A stretch of 64,000 nucleotides of DNA. It comes from Monarcha castaneiventris obscurior (lineage: Eukaryota > Chordata > Aves > Passeriformes > Monarchidae). Both the position numbers and the translations under genes were made by a program. The DNA lies in NCBI GenBank assembly GCA_026261815.1, contig JAMPIT010000493.1, forward strand, positions 3,861,501 to 3,925,500. Direction: 5' to 3'. Shown here piece by piece: positions 43,501 through 56,236 of the stretch (position 1 is its first letter; each line of letters begins with the position of its first letter). The notes below the pieces were generated by a model. That model was not told the origin of the DNA. It saw only the letters and a list, made by a program, of their open reading frames with translations, and ran no database searches.

Positions 43501-46500
43501 GAGAGATGCTACTTGTGCTCCTGCCTCTGATCACCTCTGAAATCCTGTTAAACTGCCTCCCCTCTCCCTTTGTGCTGTGCTGGATTTCTGACTGCTCTGA
43601 ATTATTGATAGACTTTGTCTTGGGCTGAGTGTAGGAATGCTTAGCACAGCAGGGCTGGGAGCAGGGCATGGAGGTTTTATTCTCCATGTGCAAAAGATGA
43701 TGATTTATTCCCATGTGGTGAGAGCAAGGCTTCCCCATATGGGGAGAGTTAAACATAGTGAACATTCCCACCTTTGCAGAATACACAAATACTGGTGTTG
43801 AAAGCAAGTGCAGTTGCCTCTCTAGTTTCTTGTCACAGAATGAAAATTTGGTTCTGGGGAGGAGGATGGGTGAAATTATTCAGCCATGTATCAAACCAGT
43901 TACTCCCTAGCAAGAAGGTCTTTTTTTAATTTATTAACTTTTTATCACATCCAGATTCCAGATTACAGAAACGCAGTTATTGTAGCCAAATCTCCTGGTG
44001 CTGCTAAAAGGTAAATGGATGCTTTACTAGATGGTTAAAAGTTACTTGGAAAATACCTGAGCTGGTAGAAAATATACCAGGGAAAGTATGGGAGGGTGGC
44101 AGATGAATTGACAATCTGGTCATAATTCCTTTGTGGCTGGAAATGGGATGGATGTGGTGCAGCTGAACTTTTTATTCCCACCCCTCGGGGAGTAATCTCT
44201 GGAGGTCTCAGTGGTTCACCTGGGGTCAGACTTGCTGCTGGAGTTTCAGCAGTGCCTGACCATCTCAGAAAGCATTTCGCATACAGAAGAACACAGGAGA
44301 CCCTGTGATGGAACCAAGGGGCAGAGTGGGCTTTGGGATATTAACAAAGAATGAAGAGTCACTTCCAGTGAAGTTTCTTGCAGAAGAACAGCCACAGAAG
44401 TGCAGCCTTTGCTTGCTGTTGGTCTGGGAGAGCCTTGCTGTAGTGGGCTGTGGAGGTGCATCAGCCCAGCACCTTCCTGAGAGGCTGTTGCTGTTTTGCA
44501 GGGCTCAGTCTTACGCCGAGAGGCTGCGGCTGGGGCTGGCAGTGATCCATGGAGAGGCTCAGTGCACGGAGCAGGACATGGATGACGGGCGTCACTCCCC
44601 TCCAATGCTCAAAAATGCAACTGTGCATCCTGGCCTGGAGCTGCCATGTAAGATCAAGCTTCTCTGCTTACCTTTGGGGGGGAAAAAAGTGAAAAGTTTG
44701 GTGGGAAATTTTTGTTGATTTATCAGTGTGGGTGTAACCAACCTAAAGGCAGTTGGACCAGTGGAATTTTTTTCATGGAAAGGTTGGTATCAGTGAGCTG
44801 TAGGAGAAGTCTCAGGGGAAGGTTTTTATTTAACTCCTTCTGACCATGCGGAACATCAATATTCTTCTCCTTGGCTGTGCCTGCTCCACAGCATTAGACT
44901 GACAAACCTCTGATAAAGGTGGTGCTTTTATGGTGTTCAGAATTCATTGAGCTGATGAAACAAGGGAGATGTACAAGTGTAAGCAATGAGATAACAACCA
45001 CTGAGACAGGCTGTTGGCTCCATTGGGGTGGGGAGGGCTGGTCTTTGTCTTCCCTTCTCTGGAGCCACTGTTAGTGCTGGAAATTTTCTTCATCTTGGCA
45101 CCCAGGTGATCATATTCCAATGTCTGTTTTGACAAGGTTTTGAGGTTTGTGTGGCTGGGGTGAATAGGTTCTCCAAGAGCACTGTTGATCTGCTTCCGGA
45201 GTTCTTGCAATTGATTTGGGAGCAGAGAACAAAAGAAAAAGAGGAAGCTTGTGTTCTGGGAAATGCCATCCTTGGGATTGTTTGTATTGCTGCAGCAGTC
45301 AAATAACAACATTGCAATTAAAATCCAGCTCCCTTTTGGGAGGATTTTAGCTTTCTAGGCAGGTGGTGGTAGGACAGAAATTGGGAGTGGGAAGGTGGCT
45401 GAGAAGTGCCCGTGGGAAAGGCTGTGTGCTGCTGTGTGTGGCAACACCAGCAGTGGTTTGGGCTACTGATAATCATCTCATCTTTGGAAATTTAGGGAGA
45501 ACATCCAACCAGTTTGTGGGCAGCTTGTGGAGGGGAGGCAAGTAAGACTTGCAGGCATTTTACGTCACGCCGGTTGTGCCTCACTGGAATACAATCAGTT
45601 AAACAGTGCTTTTGTTGCTGGTGAAACTCCTCTTGGGCCTTGGGGGGCAGGTGGGGTTTGGCAGTGAAGTTTGGGACTTTATTGTTCTCCTTCTGACAAG
45701 GGGATTTTTTTTCATGTCCTTCCAAGAAAGCAGGAATTTGCATGGTTATTCTTCACTTTCTCCTTCCCCTCCTATTCTGAAGAGGATGCTGTCCTCCAGA
45801 GTATCAGTAGCTGACATTTGTCTGCTATGGAGGAATTGATGTGATTGTATTTCTATTTCCAGCCATGTCACTTCAAAGAAGCTCAACTGTGGAAGGTTGT
45901 GCTGCTGGAGAGCCCTGTAAATGGTTTCTCATACAAAAATGTGCCCTTGTCCAGTTTAATTATGAATTCAGTGGAAAATTGTTTTCAGTCCTCAGCTATC
46001 CAAACACAAACTAATTTGCTGTATATCACCACTTTCTTATTTTGTCTCCTGCTGCACAAACTCAGCACTTGACCAATGACCTTACAACCCTGCATGCCTA
46101 AGGCACAGTGTAAAACAGTCGAGCTGTGGCTTGGCAGCTCTCTGTCATGAGGTGGATTGTGGGGCAAACTTGTCCAAAACCCTCAACAGAAGTTGCTTTT
46201 CTCTGCAGTTTTCTGACCTGAGAGATGCCTGGTTTTGAGTGAGCTGGGTTCTGGAGGTTTCAGAATTCTGAGGTTATCTGTGTCTAAAAGCAGTCTGTGC
46301 ATCCTGATTGTGTCACAGTCTGTGCCAGACAGAGGTGAAAGTGCAGCTGGGATGGGAATTCTGTGAGTGTCTGTACTGACCCTCTCTGCTATGCCTCATT
46401 TCTTGTCCAGTTCAGTCATCTGAAAAGCATCTTCCCACCTCAAATGTCACATAATTCCAAACCCTCATTCAGCTCTCCCTTCCTGGTGGTGAAAGCTCTG

Positions 46501-49500
46501 AGGGCAGAGTGTAGCAGGGTTCAGCTTTGTGGTTGGTTGTGAAAGGTCAGACATGTGCTGCTGCTCAGACCTGGATGTTCCTTACACCAAAACTGTCCCC
46601 AAACCTTCCAATGGTCAAAACAGAACCAGTCTGTGAGTCTGCCTGGCTCAGCAACCAAACCTGGGCCTGGCAGGTAGAAGGTTGGGGATGTTCCTGGGGA
46701 GCAGCATCCTACTCTGGGCTACAACCAGATCAGTGTGGAGCATCCCAGACTCGGCAACTGAGGCGCCAGGCAGTTGTGTTAGAGCCAGGAGAGAGGTGAA
46801 ACCTGTGTCTGGGAGCAGCCCCAGAGCCCCACAGCGATGGCTCGTGCTTTGTGCCATTCTCCATGGGCTTCCCGGTGAATTGGCCGGGCTCCTGCGTCCT
46901 GGCATGCACCTTCTCTCCCTGTTCTAGCAGGGATCATGTGCCTCTAATTAATGAGTGCTAGGCAGTGTAATGGCTTATTTATTGTCCTGTGAGTGTGGCC
47001 CGATGTGATATTCTGATTCGTAGGGAGCCACAACAGAAAAATGCCAGAGGTGCTTCTAATTGCACTTAAAATGCTGCACTAAAACGGCAGCAAGAGCCCA
47101 CGTCACTGCAAGCCCTGAAATCAGAGCCTTGGAGACAGGACATCACTCCAAGGTTATTCCCTTTGATTGTGTGCTTTTGTGTCTCAGAGCTTGCAGCTGG
47201 CTTGGGGCTGTGCCTTAATAAATGCATGTGGACTCTTTGCATGTTTCCTTGAGAAAAAGAGTGGGGCACCATCTGTTAAATCATTTCAGTGGCTTTGAAA
47301 TTCAGTACTTTATAGAGAGCTAATGGTTTGCTTGAATCCCAGAGCCCAGCAAACTGCCACAAAGGGAGTTTGGGGGAAAAACTGCAGTTACCATAGGTCT
47401 GTTCCTACTTCCCTACCCCCATCTTGCCTGTTGTTTAGGCTGGGCACAGGGATGTTTTCTGTCCTTTCAAGGTTATGTCTACACAAACCAGTTCATTCTT
47501 GAGCAGCCTTTTGTCTCAGGCTCTGTTGTAAATGCAGCATTATATTTCTTGGTGATTGTCAATTTAATTCACACTGTCAACCCCAAACAATTTATTTTAG
47601 TATATCTTAACCCATTTTTGACCAGTTAATTAAAGCAACATGTTTACACACCTGGGAATGCTGTTTCTTAGTGCCTTAGTGATCTTGCCTTTAACATGTG
47701 GTACTTTGGTGTATATTATGCACATCGGAATGAAAGTGTTCTTTGATATTCTTGTTTTATAAAAAATGGTGGTTGGTCTTTCTCTTTTATTTTTCCCCCT
47801 CCAGAAGCTACAGATACCATAAACATCTTTTCTTACTCTCCAGAAAAAGTTAGCAACTCTTTCACCTAAACTTGTCCATGATCCAAGAGGTTACACCAAG
47901 CAAAAGTACCACCGTGGCTTATTTCTGTTACCCTCTTCTGTCTACAAACACAGAGGTTTTGTGTCTGGGAGGAAAATATTCTTTATTGTTTGAATCATTT
48001 TTCAAGGCACCTCGTCATAGCAGTTCTGACTTGCGCACATCTTGATATGTCCAAAGATTTTGAAGAAGAAACTGGCTGCACTAACCCTTGTGTAGACTCT
48101 CATCACCTTGGAGCAGTTGAGATTTGATGTGGTTGTGGGTAGATCGTTGGCTTGCAATTTTTTTTTCTTTTTTTTGCAGAGAAAATTGAACAAGGAAAAG
48201 GGAGAACATCTCTTTAAGATCCGGGTAGGTCGACACGTTGCCTACCATTCTTTAAAAATAAACCAAAATTGAAATACAGCTTTTAAAAAACAGACAGAGA
48301 TGCAAAGCACTGCTAATGTTGCTGGTTGCCATGTTAGCCTTTAAGCATAGCAAGGAATGTGTCTGCTTCCTTCATGGAGTAGAAGGATACTGATTTGCTG
48401 AAACTCCATGTCTCTGTGAGTAAAACAGTGCTGAATTTCAGCTCTCCAGGCCTGTTCACCATTTGTGTAGAAAAATTTCCCCTGACCTGGCTGTTGTAAA
48501 CAGAGATGGCACTCATGTGTGGATACACACAGAGGATGGGATGGCAGCCAGGTAGAATCCTTTTGATACTTCCCAGCTCCCACCAGGAGCTCTGTTACTG
48601 TCCAGACTAGATAGTAAACTCATAACTAATCCAAGCAGGTCGGTAATGCCTGTAATTGAAATTTATGATCTGCTTATCTCTTGTGGTGCTTAATCTTCAT
48701 TTATTACAAATAATCTTCCTTCTCATAAGAATATTTTTCCTTCAGGATTTAGACGAGACTTTGCATTTGATAGGAGATTCAGAAATAACCATGCAAGGGA
48801 GGCTGAGGAATCTGTGCCATGAAGAGCTGTTGATTAACTCTTCAGTCCAAGGTAGCCGTGACTTTAACTGCAAAACCTGGCAATGAGTGATGGGACTTTG
48901 GTCAAAACAGAATTACTGGACACCTTTTATGCAGTTTTGGTAGGTTTATGGAAAACCAGCCTGTGGAGTAGGTCATGGATGTGAAGAACAGCTCTACACA
49001 AGAATTTTTGAAGTTGTGGTCCTTATAATTGCTTTCGTCATATCCCTCAGTGTGACTCATTGACCCAGCTGTGCTTGCACTCTAAGCATTCCCAGGCACC
49101 CATGAGATATGGGAATAGTACTGGATCATCCTGCTGTGCAGGATGGGGAGCTAATTGTAAGACTTTTTTGATGAGGAGAGCAGAGATCAATATTCAGACA
49201 GGCTTTTGGTGGGCAATGGCTTGTGTTCTGCTGCTCAGGTATTACATTGAAGTGGATTATCCTAAAGGAGAAAAATCTTGCTGTGTCTGAACTCCTTGAG
49301 GCACTTGAGAAGCCTCTGTGGCCAGAATCCTGGCAAGACCTGAGCTTACAAGAGGAGGGGCATCAAGTGCCTTGGTAGGACACTTTGCACTCACTGTGGA
49401 GAGCATAAAACAGGGATGTGGGGTGTGGAGGTGGGCCAGGTAAGTGTTAGAAAATGCTGGATGTGCCTCTTGGCTTCAGTGGTTAGATCAGCCCAGATTG

Positions 49501-52232
49501 TCACCTATTGACACGTCTGCCCACCACAGTGTCCTTTCCCTGCTGGAAGTTTTTGTACCAGCACCCCATGGCAAATGAGAAGTTTGGCAGATGGACAGCA
49601 AATCCCTGGCCTGTACTGGAGGCTGGTTGCTGTTTGGTGTAAGTCTGAAGGCTGTGTTACGTCTGGATACTCTCAGGGCATCCTAGTTCAGAGCTCTGGT
49701 ATTTTTATGATGCTGCTGGAATTTTGGCAGGATGTGGTTTTGCATGAAACCTGTCAGTGCAAAAGTAGTGTCAGGAGGGAATGGAATCTTATTTCCCAGC
49801 ACATCTCTTCACTGTGTGTCAGCTAGCACAGCTTGTCAGTGTATCCTTTGATCCAATTGCTGGTTGCACTGAGCTTGTTGAGCTGAGTTTCAACTGGATT
49901 TTGTCCTGCTCTTTCCATTAATCCACTTAAAAAAGAATCAGCAAATTTGCTTCTGCAAACTTTTTTAAGCTTTCTTTGCCTGAGCAGGTGGTATTAAGGT
50001 TCTTACACCCTCTCAAAGACCCTTCTGTGTTTGGTGATGTGAGAAAGCAACTGAGCTGCAGTGCAAGTCTCTTATCCTGCAGATGATTTACTGAGTCCAA
50101 GAGGTGAAAAGTTGTACCTTGTGAAGCACCTGCCCTTTGAGAGGTGCTGCTTGGAAAAGCCCATCTGTTGTTCCCAGTCATGGACTGGACCCTTTTTCAA
50201 GTCCTGTGCTGGAGCACAAAGAAGGTCACTGAGATTGCCCATAAACCAGATGCTTTGTAGCTTTCCTTGCACAGGGGTCTGTTAGAGAGTTGGAGTTGCT
50301 TTCTGTTTCTGAGGTCAGTACAAAATCCCTACCGAAACAGAGGATTTCCTCTTTATGCAGCAGTGCTGTCCATTTGAGGAGGAAAATGATGGTTAAATGA
50401 GGGTTTCTCACTTAGGTGGGTGTCAGGATCGTGTAAAGCACATCCGTGTCTGCATCAGTGTGAGATGTTTAATGGTTCAGCCTCTTAATGCTTAATCTTC
50501 ATTTATTGTGAAGGTGTGGTGGAACTGTTGGGGTTTGACTCAAGCCTGTCTCACCTGGACTCTTTTTTTTTTCCTTCTTTAGTGATGATGGCCAAGGAGA
50601 AACCGCCAATAACTGTGGTTGGAGACGTTGGAGGAAGAATTGCCATCATTGTGGTACGAGTGTGAGGGAACCAGGTGGGGGGTGGCTTCCTCACAGCATC
50701 TTTGCTTCAGCTGCTGTATCCCTGAGGGTCGGAGGGATGGCTGGTATAGGAGTGGGAATGTGTTTGTTAGACACTCTTTTCTCCTGTAGTGTTGGTGGCT
50801 TTGGTTATTTCAACTTTCTCTTGAAAACCCTTTACACTTCAGCTCTTTAAGCCCTAAAATCTCCTTGCTGCCTTGATTCTAAGTGTCAGATGTCTGCAAG
50901 TAATGAATAAATCCAGGGCATACAGAGAAAACTCCTGAAGTGTTAAAAAACCCCAAATAAATGAAAAACTTGCTGAGCTTCTCTTACTTGCTATGCCATG
51001 CTGCAGTGTAAGTAATCAACATGCAGCTCCTACCCCATGAAAAAATACACCTTGCTGATGATAAACTGTGAGTGCATGTGCAGGGACTAATCTGTTTCCA
51101 AGACACAGCATTTGTTCTCCACACTAGCAAAAGGGTCATTAAACCAGGGAAATAGCATTCACAGATTAGTCATGCACATGGCTATCCTCATCAGCAGCTG
51201 AAGTAGACAGAGATTCTATTTTTCATCTGTGTGCATGGCCAAAGCTGCAGTACCGTGCAGATCCACTCCTGCCATGCAGGCTCTGTAAAGTACTGGTTTT
51301 GATGTTATTTCTGTTTCTCCTCAGGATGACATCATCGATGACGTGGAAAGCTTTGTAGCTGCTGCAGAGATCCTGAAAGAGCGTGGAGCCTACAAGATTT
51401 TTGTGATGGCTACTCATGGGCTCCTGTCAGCAGATGCCCCCCGTCTCATAGAGGAATCCTCCATTGATGAGGTGAGTCTGCTCTCTGGACTGCAGAGGAG
51501 GGGCTGGCACCAAAACTCACAAATTGATGTTCTTCCCACCACACGTAGCTCACGTCTGGAATTACTCATTTAATCAGGTGCTTTCAGTTAGCTGGTTCTT
51601 CACTGGAACAAAAAAAAAAGTGTGTGTGATTAATACTTGCTCAGATCAGATCTGCTTCCCTGAGTGTGTTTTCTCCCTAATGCAAATATTAGTCATCCCT
51701 GCCTGGACACTTCCCTTGCTGCAGCTGGGGGTGTGTGGCTGCAATCTCACTGTGCAGCCCCTCTCCCCCAGCTGGTCAGGGGTTGCTGGTACATGAAGAG
51801 GACAGGATTTCAAACCTCAGTAACAGATCCTGGGATCTGAATGGACCCATCAGCCTGTTGGAGAGTGCTGGTTATTCTGGTCCCCTCATCAGACTGTCAC
51901 AGAGGGGAGACCATTTATTTTAATCTTTTTTTCCGAGTATGCAAGGACTTCTCCCCCTGAACTGTGAAACACCAGTACACACCTCTCCTGGAGCCGATCC
52001 AGCGTAGCTGCTCAGGGAGGCCGAATGTTTCAACAGCACACAAATGTTTCCTTTCCTTTCTGGCCCTCCCTAGGTGGTGGTGACCAACACTGTTCCTCAC
52101 GAGGTGCAGAAGCTGCAGTGCCCCAAGATAAAGACTGTGGATATCAGTTTGATCCTCTCGGAGGCCATCCGGCGAATCCACAACGGCGAGTCCATGGCCT
52201 ATCTCTTCCGCAACATCACTGTCGATGACTAG
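28464..52232 (+). CDS. PRPSAP1: Phosphoribosyl pyrophosphate synthetase-associated protein 1 (PAP39)
   Basis: Non-catalytic partner of PRPP synthetase (PRPS1/2) in the cytosolic complex that makes PRPP for nucleotide synthesis; thought to restrain its activity. Ten exons join in phase: 28464-28546, 36338-36390, 38062-38128, 42561-42733, 43137-43252, 43955-44010, 44502-44647, 50583-50653, 51325-51471 and 52074-52232. They total 1071 nt, 356 aa plus TAG, the length of the human protein. The fold is the PRS tandem phosphoribosyltransferase type: N-terminal [20 protein letters not shown], the conserved [20 protein letters not shown], a family insertion ([19 protein letters not shown]), and [20 protein letters not shown]. 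In active PRPS the PRPP loop reads DDMADTCGT. Here it is DDIIDDVES, which fits loss of catalysis in the PAP family. The ATG has a purine at -3. Upstream lies a CpG-island promoter, and QRICH2 follows on the same strand. Confidence 0.97.
30541..30624. repeat. Imperfect inverted repeat, hairpin-capable (~84 bp)
   Basis: The arm 30541-30574 (begins ctaatattgtgcgtt) pairs with 30591-30624 (ends aacacgcaatattag). The outer nine bases match perfectly; further in are a few mismatches and a one-base bulge. The spacer is ~16 bases. It could be a palindromic MITE-type transposon relic or a structured RNA precursor; I cannot tell which. Confidence 0.75.
34101..34350 (-). mobile_element. CR1 LINE 3' fragment, reverse orientation
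   Basis: Read on the - strand it gives the familiar CR1 3' region: a degenerate ggaggtttagatcag, then aatatttcttccctgaaagg, ttgtcaagccttggaac, and the end ggtcttttccaatttcatgat. It lacks the 5' portion and is decayed. Confidence 0.85.
36338..36390 (+). CDS. PRPSAP1: PRPSAP1 exon 2
   Basis: Acceptor tctctccag, donor gtaaga, 53 nt. Encodes [17 protein letters not shown]. Confidence 0.96.
37737..37812. repeat. Short AT-rich mini-repeat (aaattcta type)
   Basis: Irregular tandem copies of aaattcta and variants such as taaattctcaaattctaaat over ~75 bases. Confidence 0.7.
38062..38128 (+). CDS. PRPSAP1: PRPSAP1 exon 3
   Basis: Acceptor ccttttcag, donor gtgagg, 67 nt. Encodes [20 protein letters not shown] to IP. 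Confidence 0.96.
41640..41918 (+). mobile_element. CR1 LINE 3' fragment, songbird-like
   Basis: Sense orientation: gtgacaggactcaaggaac, gttggctatcaggaaaagg, agggtggttgagcactggaa, and the 3' end tcagcatattctgtgattcc. This terminal sequence is the form I know from passerine CR1 copies. It is 5'-truncated. Confidence 0.88.
42561..42733 (+). CDS. PRPSAP1: PRPSAP1 exon 4
   Basis: Acceptor atctcctag, donor gtgagt, 173 nt. Encodes [20 protein letters not shown], then the [20 protein letters not shown] block and LLASMLAKA. Confidence 0.97.
43137..43252 (+). CDS. PRPSAP1: PRPSAP1 exon 5
   Basis: Acceptor ctcctttag, donor gtgagg, 116 nt. Encodes [19 protein letters not shown], then [19 protein letters not shown], the site homologous to the PRPS DLH region. 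Confidence 0.97.
43955..44010 (+). CDS. PRPSAP1: PRPSAP1 exon 6
   Basis: Acceptor cacatccag, donor gtaaat, 56 nt. Encodes [18 protein letters not shown]. Confidence 0.96.
44502..44647 (+). CDS. PRPSAP1: PRPSAP1 exon 7
   Basis: Acceptor gttttgcag, donor gtaaga, 146 nt. Encodes [20 protein letters not shown] and the PAP-specific insertion [20 protein letters not shown]. Confidence 0.96.
50583..50653 (+). CDS. PRPSAP1: PRPSAP1 exon 8
   Basis: Acceptor ccttctttag, donor gtacga, 71 nt. Encodes [20 protein letters not shown] to IIV. Confidence 0.95.
51325..51471 (+). CDS. PRPSAP1: PRPSAP1 exon 9
   Basis: Acceptor tctcctcag, donor gtgagt, 147 nt, phase 0. Encodes [20 protein letters not shown], the degenerate PRPP loop, then [20 protein letters not shown]. 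Confidence 0.97.
52074..52232 (+). CDS. PRPSAP1: PRPSAP1 exon 10
   Basis: Acceptor gccctccctag, 159 nt, TAG at 52230-52232. Encodes [20 protein letters not shown] through [10 protein letters not shown]. Confidence 0.97.
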   Translation: MVVTNTVPHEVQKLQCPKIKTVDISLILSEAIRRIHNGESMAYLFRNITVDD

Positions 52233-53146
52233 ACCTGAGCCTGCCCCCGTCCTGGATTCCACAAGAGAAGGAAATCTGCATGGAAAGGCAATACCATAAA
52301 ACATAGGCATAACACAACTGTTTATTTTTGTAGGAGTGTTGAGGTTTTCAGTCTCATGGTCTTGAGTCATGAGATCTAATAGAAAAAAAATCAACCTGAC
52401 CAGCACTTTACAAGTGAATAGAAGGGGCCACTGGCAATGGGGAGGATTACACCTTAATTAAGAGAGATGGAGAAATGAGGTGGTGTTGAATTTTTCAGTT
52501 CCTTTAATGATTTTTTGGTTTTTTTAGTGTGTTATCTCTTGCCCTGTAGGGGCAGAAAGAAAAGCTAAACAGAAGTAGCTGTCAGCTTGTGAGAAGGGAA
52601 CAGAGACTGCTCATTGCTGTGTGGGCAGCGAGAGCAGCCTTTGGGGTTGTTTCTGCCTGTGTCTCACCCCAGAGCACGGAAGGGAACGTTCAGGCTGTGC
52701 TGCTGGCAGAGCTGAGCCAACAGCAGCTCTGTGCCAGCTCAGTGGCCTCTCCTCTCCTGCACAGCAGAGCAGGGACTTTCATCCAAACTGAGTTAGCGGA
52801 ACATCCCGAAAGGACAGCTTAGGGCAACCCATTGGCGGGGCTGCTCCCATCCCTGGGTCAGGGAGCTGGGAACAGGCTCACGTGTGTGTCCCAGCAGAGC
52901 AGGGAATGCTAGTTAATGTGTTGGCCTTTTCATTTTGCGAGCTTTGGATCATTATTGCTCTTCAGTGACGAGTCATGTGAGGGTCTTGGTCCTCACTGGA
53001 ACACTTGTCTGCACTGCAAAACCAGGCACGATTTTTGGAGTTGCCTGGGGCTGATGGATTTGTGGCAGTCTCCTGGGGAAGGGAAGTTGGAACAGTATCT
53101 GCTTCTAATGCAGCTGTGCTCTCCAAAACACTAACACTGAACCTGC

Positions 53147-53152
53147 AATAAA
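53147..53152 (+). terminator. PRPSAP1: Polyadenylation signal AATAAA (PRPSAP1, proximal)
   Basis: gcaataaaaagtg followed by a T/GT-rich stretch (gatttttcagctttggtgct). Confidence 0.65.
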
Positions 53153-53486
53153 AAGTGTAAGATTTTTCAGCTTTGGTGCTTCCTGTGAATCCTGTGCCCT
53201 CTGAAGAGCTGCTGTGTCTGTTCAGTGGGGCTGTTGCTGTAACAAGGCTCACTTGGCAGCTTGCAGCCTTCTTCCACAGGGAAGTAGGACTGGCTGATCA
53301 CTCCTTTCTTGAGTGGTACTAATTTTTGGGTGGAGGGGACACTTGAGGAAGCAGCACAAGATGCATGTGGAGGGCTTTGCCTCCAGGGTGATCTAAGGAT
53401 AAACCCCCAAGCTGATCTTTCCCCTTGGTGAGACAAACACACTCCAGTAAAACCTACACCACTCTAGTCTGCTGATGTGAGGAACA

Positions 53487-53492
53487 AATAAA
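53487..53492 (+). terminator. PRPSAP1: Polyadenylation signal AATAAA (PRPSAP1, distal)
   Basis: aacaaataaaagctg, followed within 60 bases by gttcagttgtttagttttgc. Confidence 0.5.
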
Positions 53493-53510
53493 AGCTGCTG
53501 GAAGCAGTTG

Positions 53511-56236
53511 CTTCAACAGCACAGGAATTGTTCAGTTGTTTAGTTTTGCTTATCCTTATTCTACGCTGTCATCTTCCATTGCAACATCTAAAATGTGCCA
53601 AGGGGCCAGCAGTGACTGAGCAGGACAAGCCTTGAACACCAGGCAAACAAACGGACCTCAGCACAGAGTGCTTGGACCACCTTCAGTATCCAGCATGGAT
53701 TAAACCTTCAAGCCAAATTTCATGAGGGATGTGCAGGACTGGATGAGGTCTCAAAGCTGTTGATGGGTTTTCCTGCATTTTCAAAGTACCGCAAACAAAT
53801 CTCAGCTGTACTCTGTGACCACAGCCTGGCTCCTCAGCCTGGAGGGGTAACATGATGCTGTACTGCAAATGTTGAATGGATCAACTGGATCTGTGGAGTC
53901 CTTGCAGATGTCTGCACCCCCTTTCTTCTGAGCCAGTGCTGGACAATGTTCTTCATCCTGGGAGCCAGTGTTACAAGTGTGAGCAGTATTTGCTGTTCCC
54001 TCCCCTTCAAAGTGCTTGTCAGACCTGCCAGGAGCAAGGCTGGGGCTCACTGAGGGTTGTTGCCCATTCAAGCTTGCCTTTGCTGGGCTGTATTTGGGTA
54101 GAAACCATGGAATCACAGCACCACTGAGCAGAGGGTTGTGCCTGTGTGCCCTGGGCCATTGTCCTGAGTGAATGTTTTATGGTTGCTTAAAGAATCACCA
54201 GCAAAGGTATTGGCAAAAGCAGGTTTAGTATAGAAGGGAAAGTTCCACAAAGTTGTTGGCAAGGTTCACTCTGCTACTTACTAGGTGGTAAAAGCAAACT
54301 AAAATCTGAAATCAATCAATCTAAACCCAACATAAATCCAAAAATTATCTACATTGAGGCTGGGGAGGGGGGAAGGGTAGGGGTAGGAAAGGACAAGGAT
54401 ATACAGGAATCACAAGATGAGTCACGAGGTTCAGAGTAGACCCCCTTGCAAAACTGAGCCCCAGACTTGACCAACAGTTTAGGCCCAAAGGTTTAACAGC
54501 TGTTAAGCTATTGATTATGCTGAAGGTAAACAATTTAACAGTTTCATACAGCATTTACTTAAAAATCTAAAGTACTTCAGAATCTAGGAGAGCAATGTCC
54601 ATGGTGTATTTGCTGTAGTGCATTCCCACTCACACACAGACCTGAGGGAGCCTGCATAAGGTACCTCTGAAAAATTCCCCTCAAGCTCCTGGAAATACTC
54701 ACATCGGATGTCTTTGCCTCTTCTCAGTGGGCAAAGGGTTGAGCCTCGAGGAATGGTCATAATTCCTTTTCATCCTGGCCATGATTCAGGTCAGCAGCTT
54801 TCCTTGAAAGTTCGATAACAAAAATGTTGCTCTGCTTGTGTTGTTATTCAGGCAAAAAAAATTATTTTCCAAGGCTGTTTGTTAAAAAACAGGAGCTTCT
54901 TAGACAGCACAGGTTCCTGGGAAGCAGACAGTGTTTCTGATAAGATTGAGAGTTGCTCAGCCCAGGTGCTGTTCTCAAGGCCAAGGCCTAACAAGCATTT
55001 CTCAGATCATAGTGGAGCTCAGGAGTGGGTGGAAGGCACCACCAGAATCCACCTCGTGACTAAAAACGACTTCTCTTGCTTCACAGAGTGGCCATGTGGT
55101 TGCCTCTTGCCTCTGTGCCTATAAACAGGGATTTATTATATCCAAATTAGAAACTGAGATAAATTTTTGAGCAGGTTAGCTAAGTACTGTGATTTTTAAG
55201 ACTGTTGAATGTGATGGAACAGTATTATGTATGCAAGGACATCTGTGGGACAGTGCTACCTGTCTAGCTAATATAAACACTCCAACATACAAAACACTAC
55301 AGTACATTAAGCATATAATGATAGAAATCTGGAATTCTGACCACCCAAACACAATCCCACCAGTGATGTTCTCCATTTCTCATCACTCTTGCCAAGACGT
55401 GGTGTATCTCTTCTGAATTGAACAGTGTATCATCTTCTGTGATGAACAGTGATTAGAGCTCTGTGTCCATTGCTTCACACACCTTCCAGCAGTTGACAAA
55501 GCTCGTCGTGCTGCAGTAGTTTTCCCACCAGTGCAAGGTTCATTCCGGTGGGGGGGAGCAGGAAATTTTGCTGGGTAGGTATAGGTAGATTGTAGCAACT
55601 CATGGGTTGTGAAAGAACTGAATAGTTGAAGTTGCATCCCCTAATTCTGGAAAAAACTACAACCACACATTTGAGTGATGGCTTGTTTCTGTAGCGATGT
55701 GGTCTGTATGGAATCACAAATAGTTCTCAGCTCTTCCCAGTGTATATAAGCACAGTTTCAAGGATTTCAGCAGGACGTATTTCAAAGTGACAAACATTTT
55801 GTTCAGTGCCAAGACAAATGTCTTGGGCATTAGTGGTGTTACTTTCACAAATAAATCCCCGTTGTTCCTGTACAACACACACATCAACATTGACAGCTTG
55901 CCGTTTGTTCCCATTTTGTTGGGCCCATACTCTGGGTTGTATTGAATTTAATTCCATGGTGATTTAACCCCAGTGCAGTGGTTGGGTATATGGGGTTTAC
56001 CAAAGCACTGTGTATTGTTAAAGTAAAAGCTGTGGCTTTGCTGTTGGTAGGGTCAGAAGTGAAATTAACTAGATGCCACCAAGGTTGAAATTCTCATTAA
56101 AATTTGTTTGCATTATCCCTGATTACCTTTTAAATTGCAGTGGTCAAGGTACCTCCATAGCTTTCCCTTGCAGTTGCTGCTGCAGTAAATTGTCTCCAGC
56201 ACTGAGCTTGGATGCAGCTGTGAACAGGGAGACAAG
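53511..56236. other. Intergenic region, probably repeat-derived in part
   Basis: AT-rich sequence between PRPSAP1 and the QRICH2-like duplicates. The stretch from about 54.2 to 56.1 kb has the uneven composition of an old interspersed element. It includes gatttaaccccag near 55965, a string I associate with bird LTR elements. I cannot place terminal repeats or name an element, and no protein remnant is evident. Confidence 0.4.

Larger units (their letters stand above)
42734..52073 (+). other. PRPSAP1: PRPSAP1 introns 4 to 9
   Basis: Introns 42734-43136, 43253-43954, 44011-44501, 44648-50582, 50654-51324 and 51472-52073, all GT-AG. The 5.9 kb intron 7 is AT-rich around 47.3-48.3 kb. I recognised no repeat, RNA gene or nested gene. 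Confidence 0.7.
52233..53510 (+). other. PRPSAP1: Probable PRPSAP1 3'UTR
   Basis: From the TAG to the second of two AATAAA signals. The first signal would give a ~0.9 kb UTR, the second ~1.3 kb. Confidence 0.65.

Noticed and set aside
54190..56100. Possible solo LTR of an endogenous retrovirus
   Set aside because: Composition and a gatttaaccccag string are suggestive, but I could not define TG...CA ends, a target duplication or a second copy. A repeat-library search would decide.
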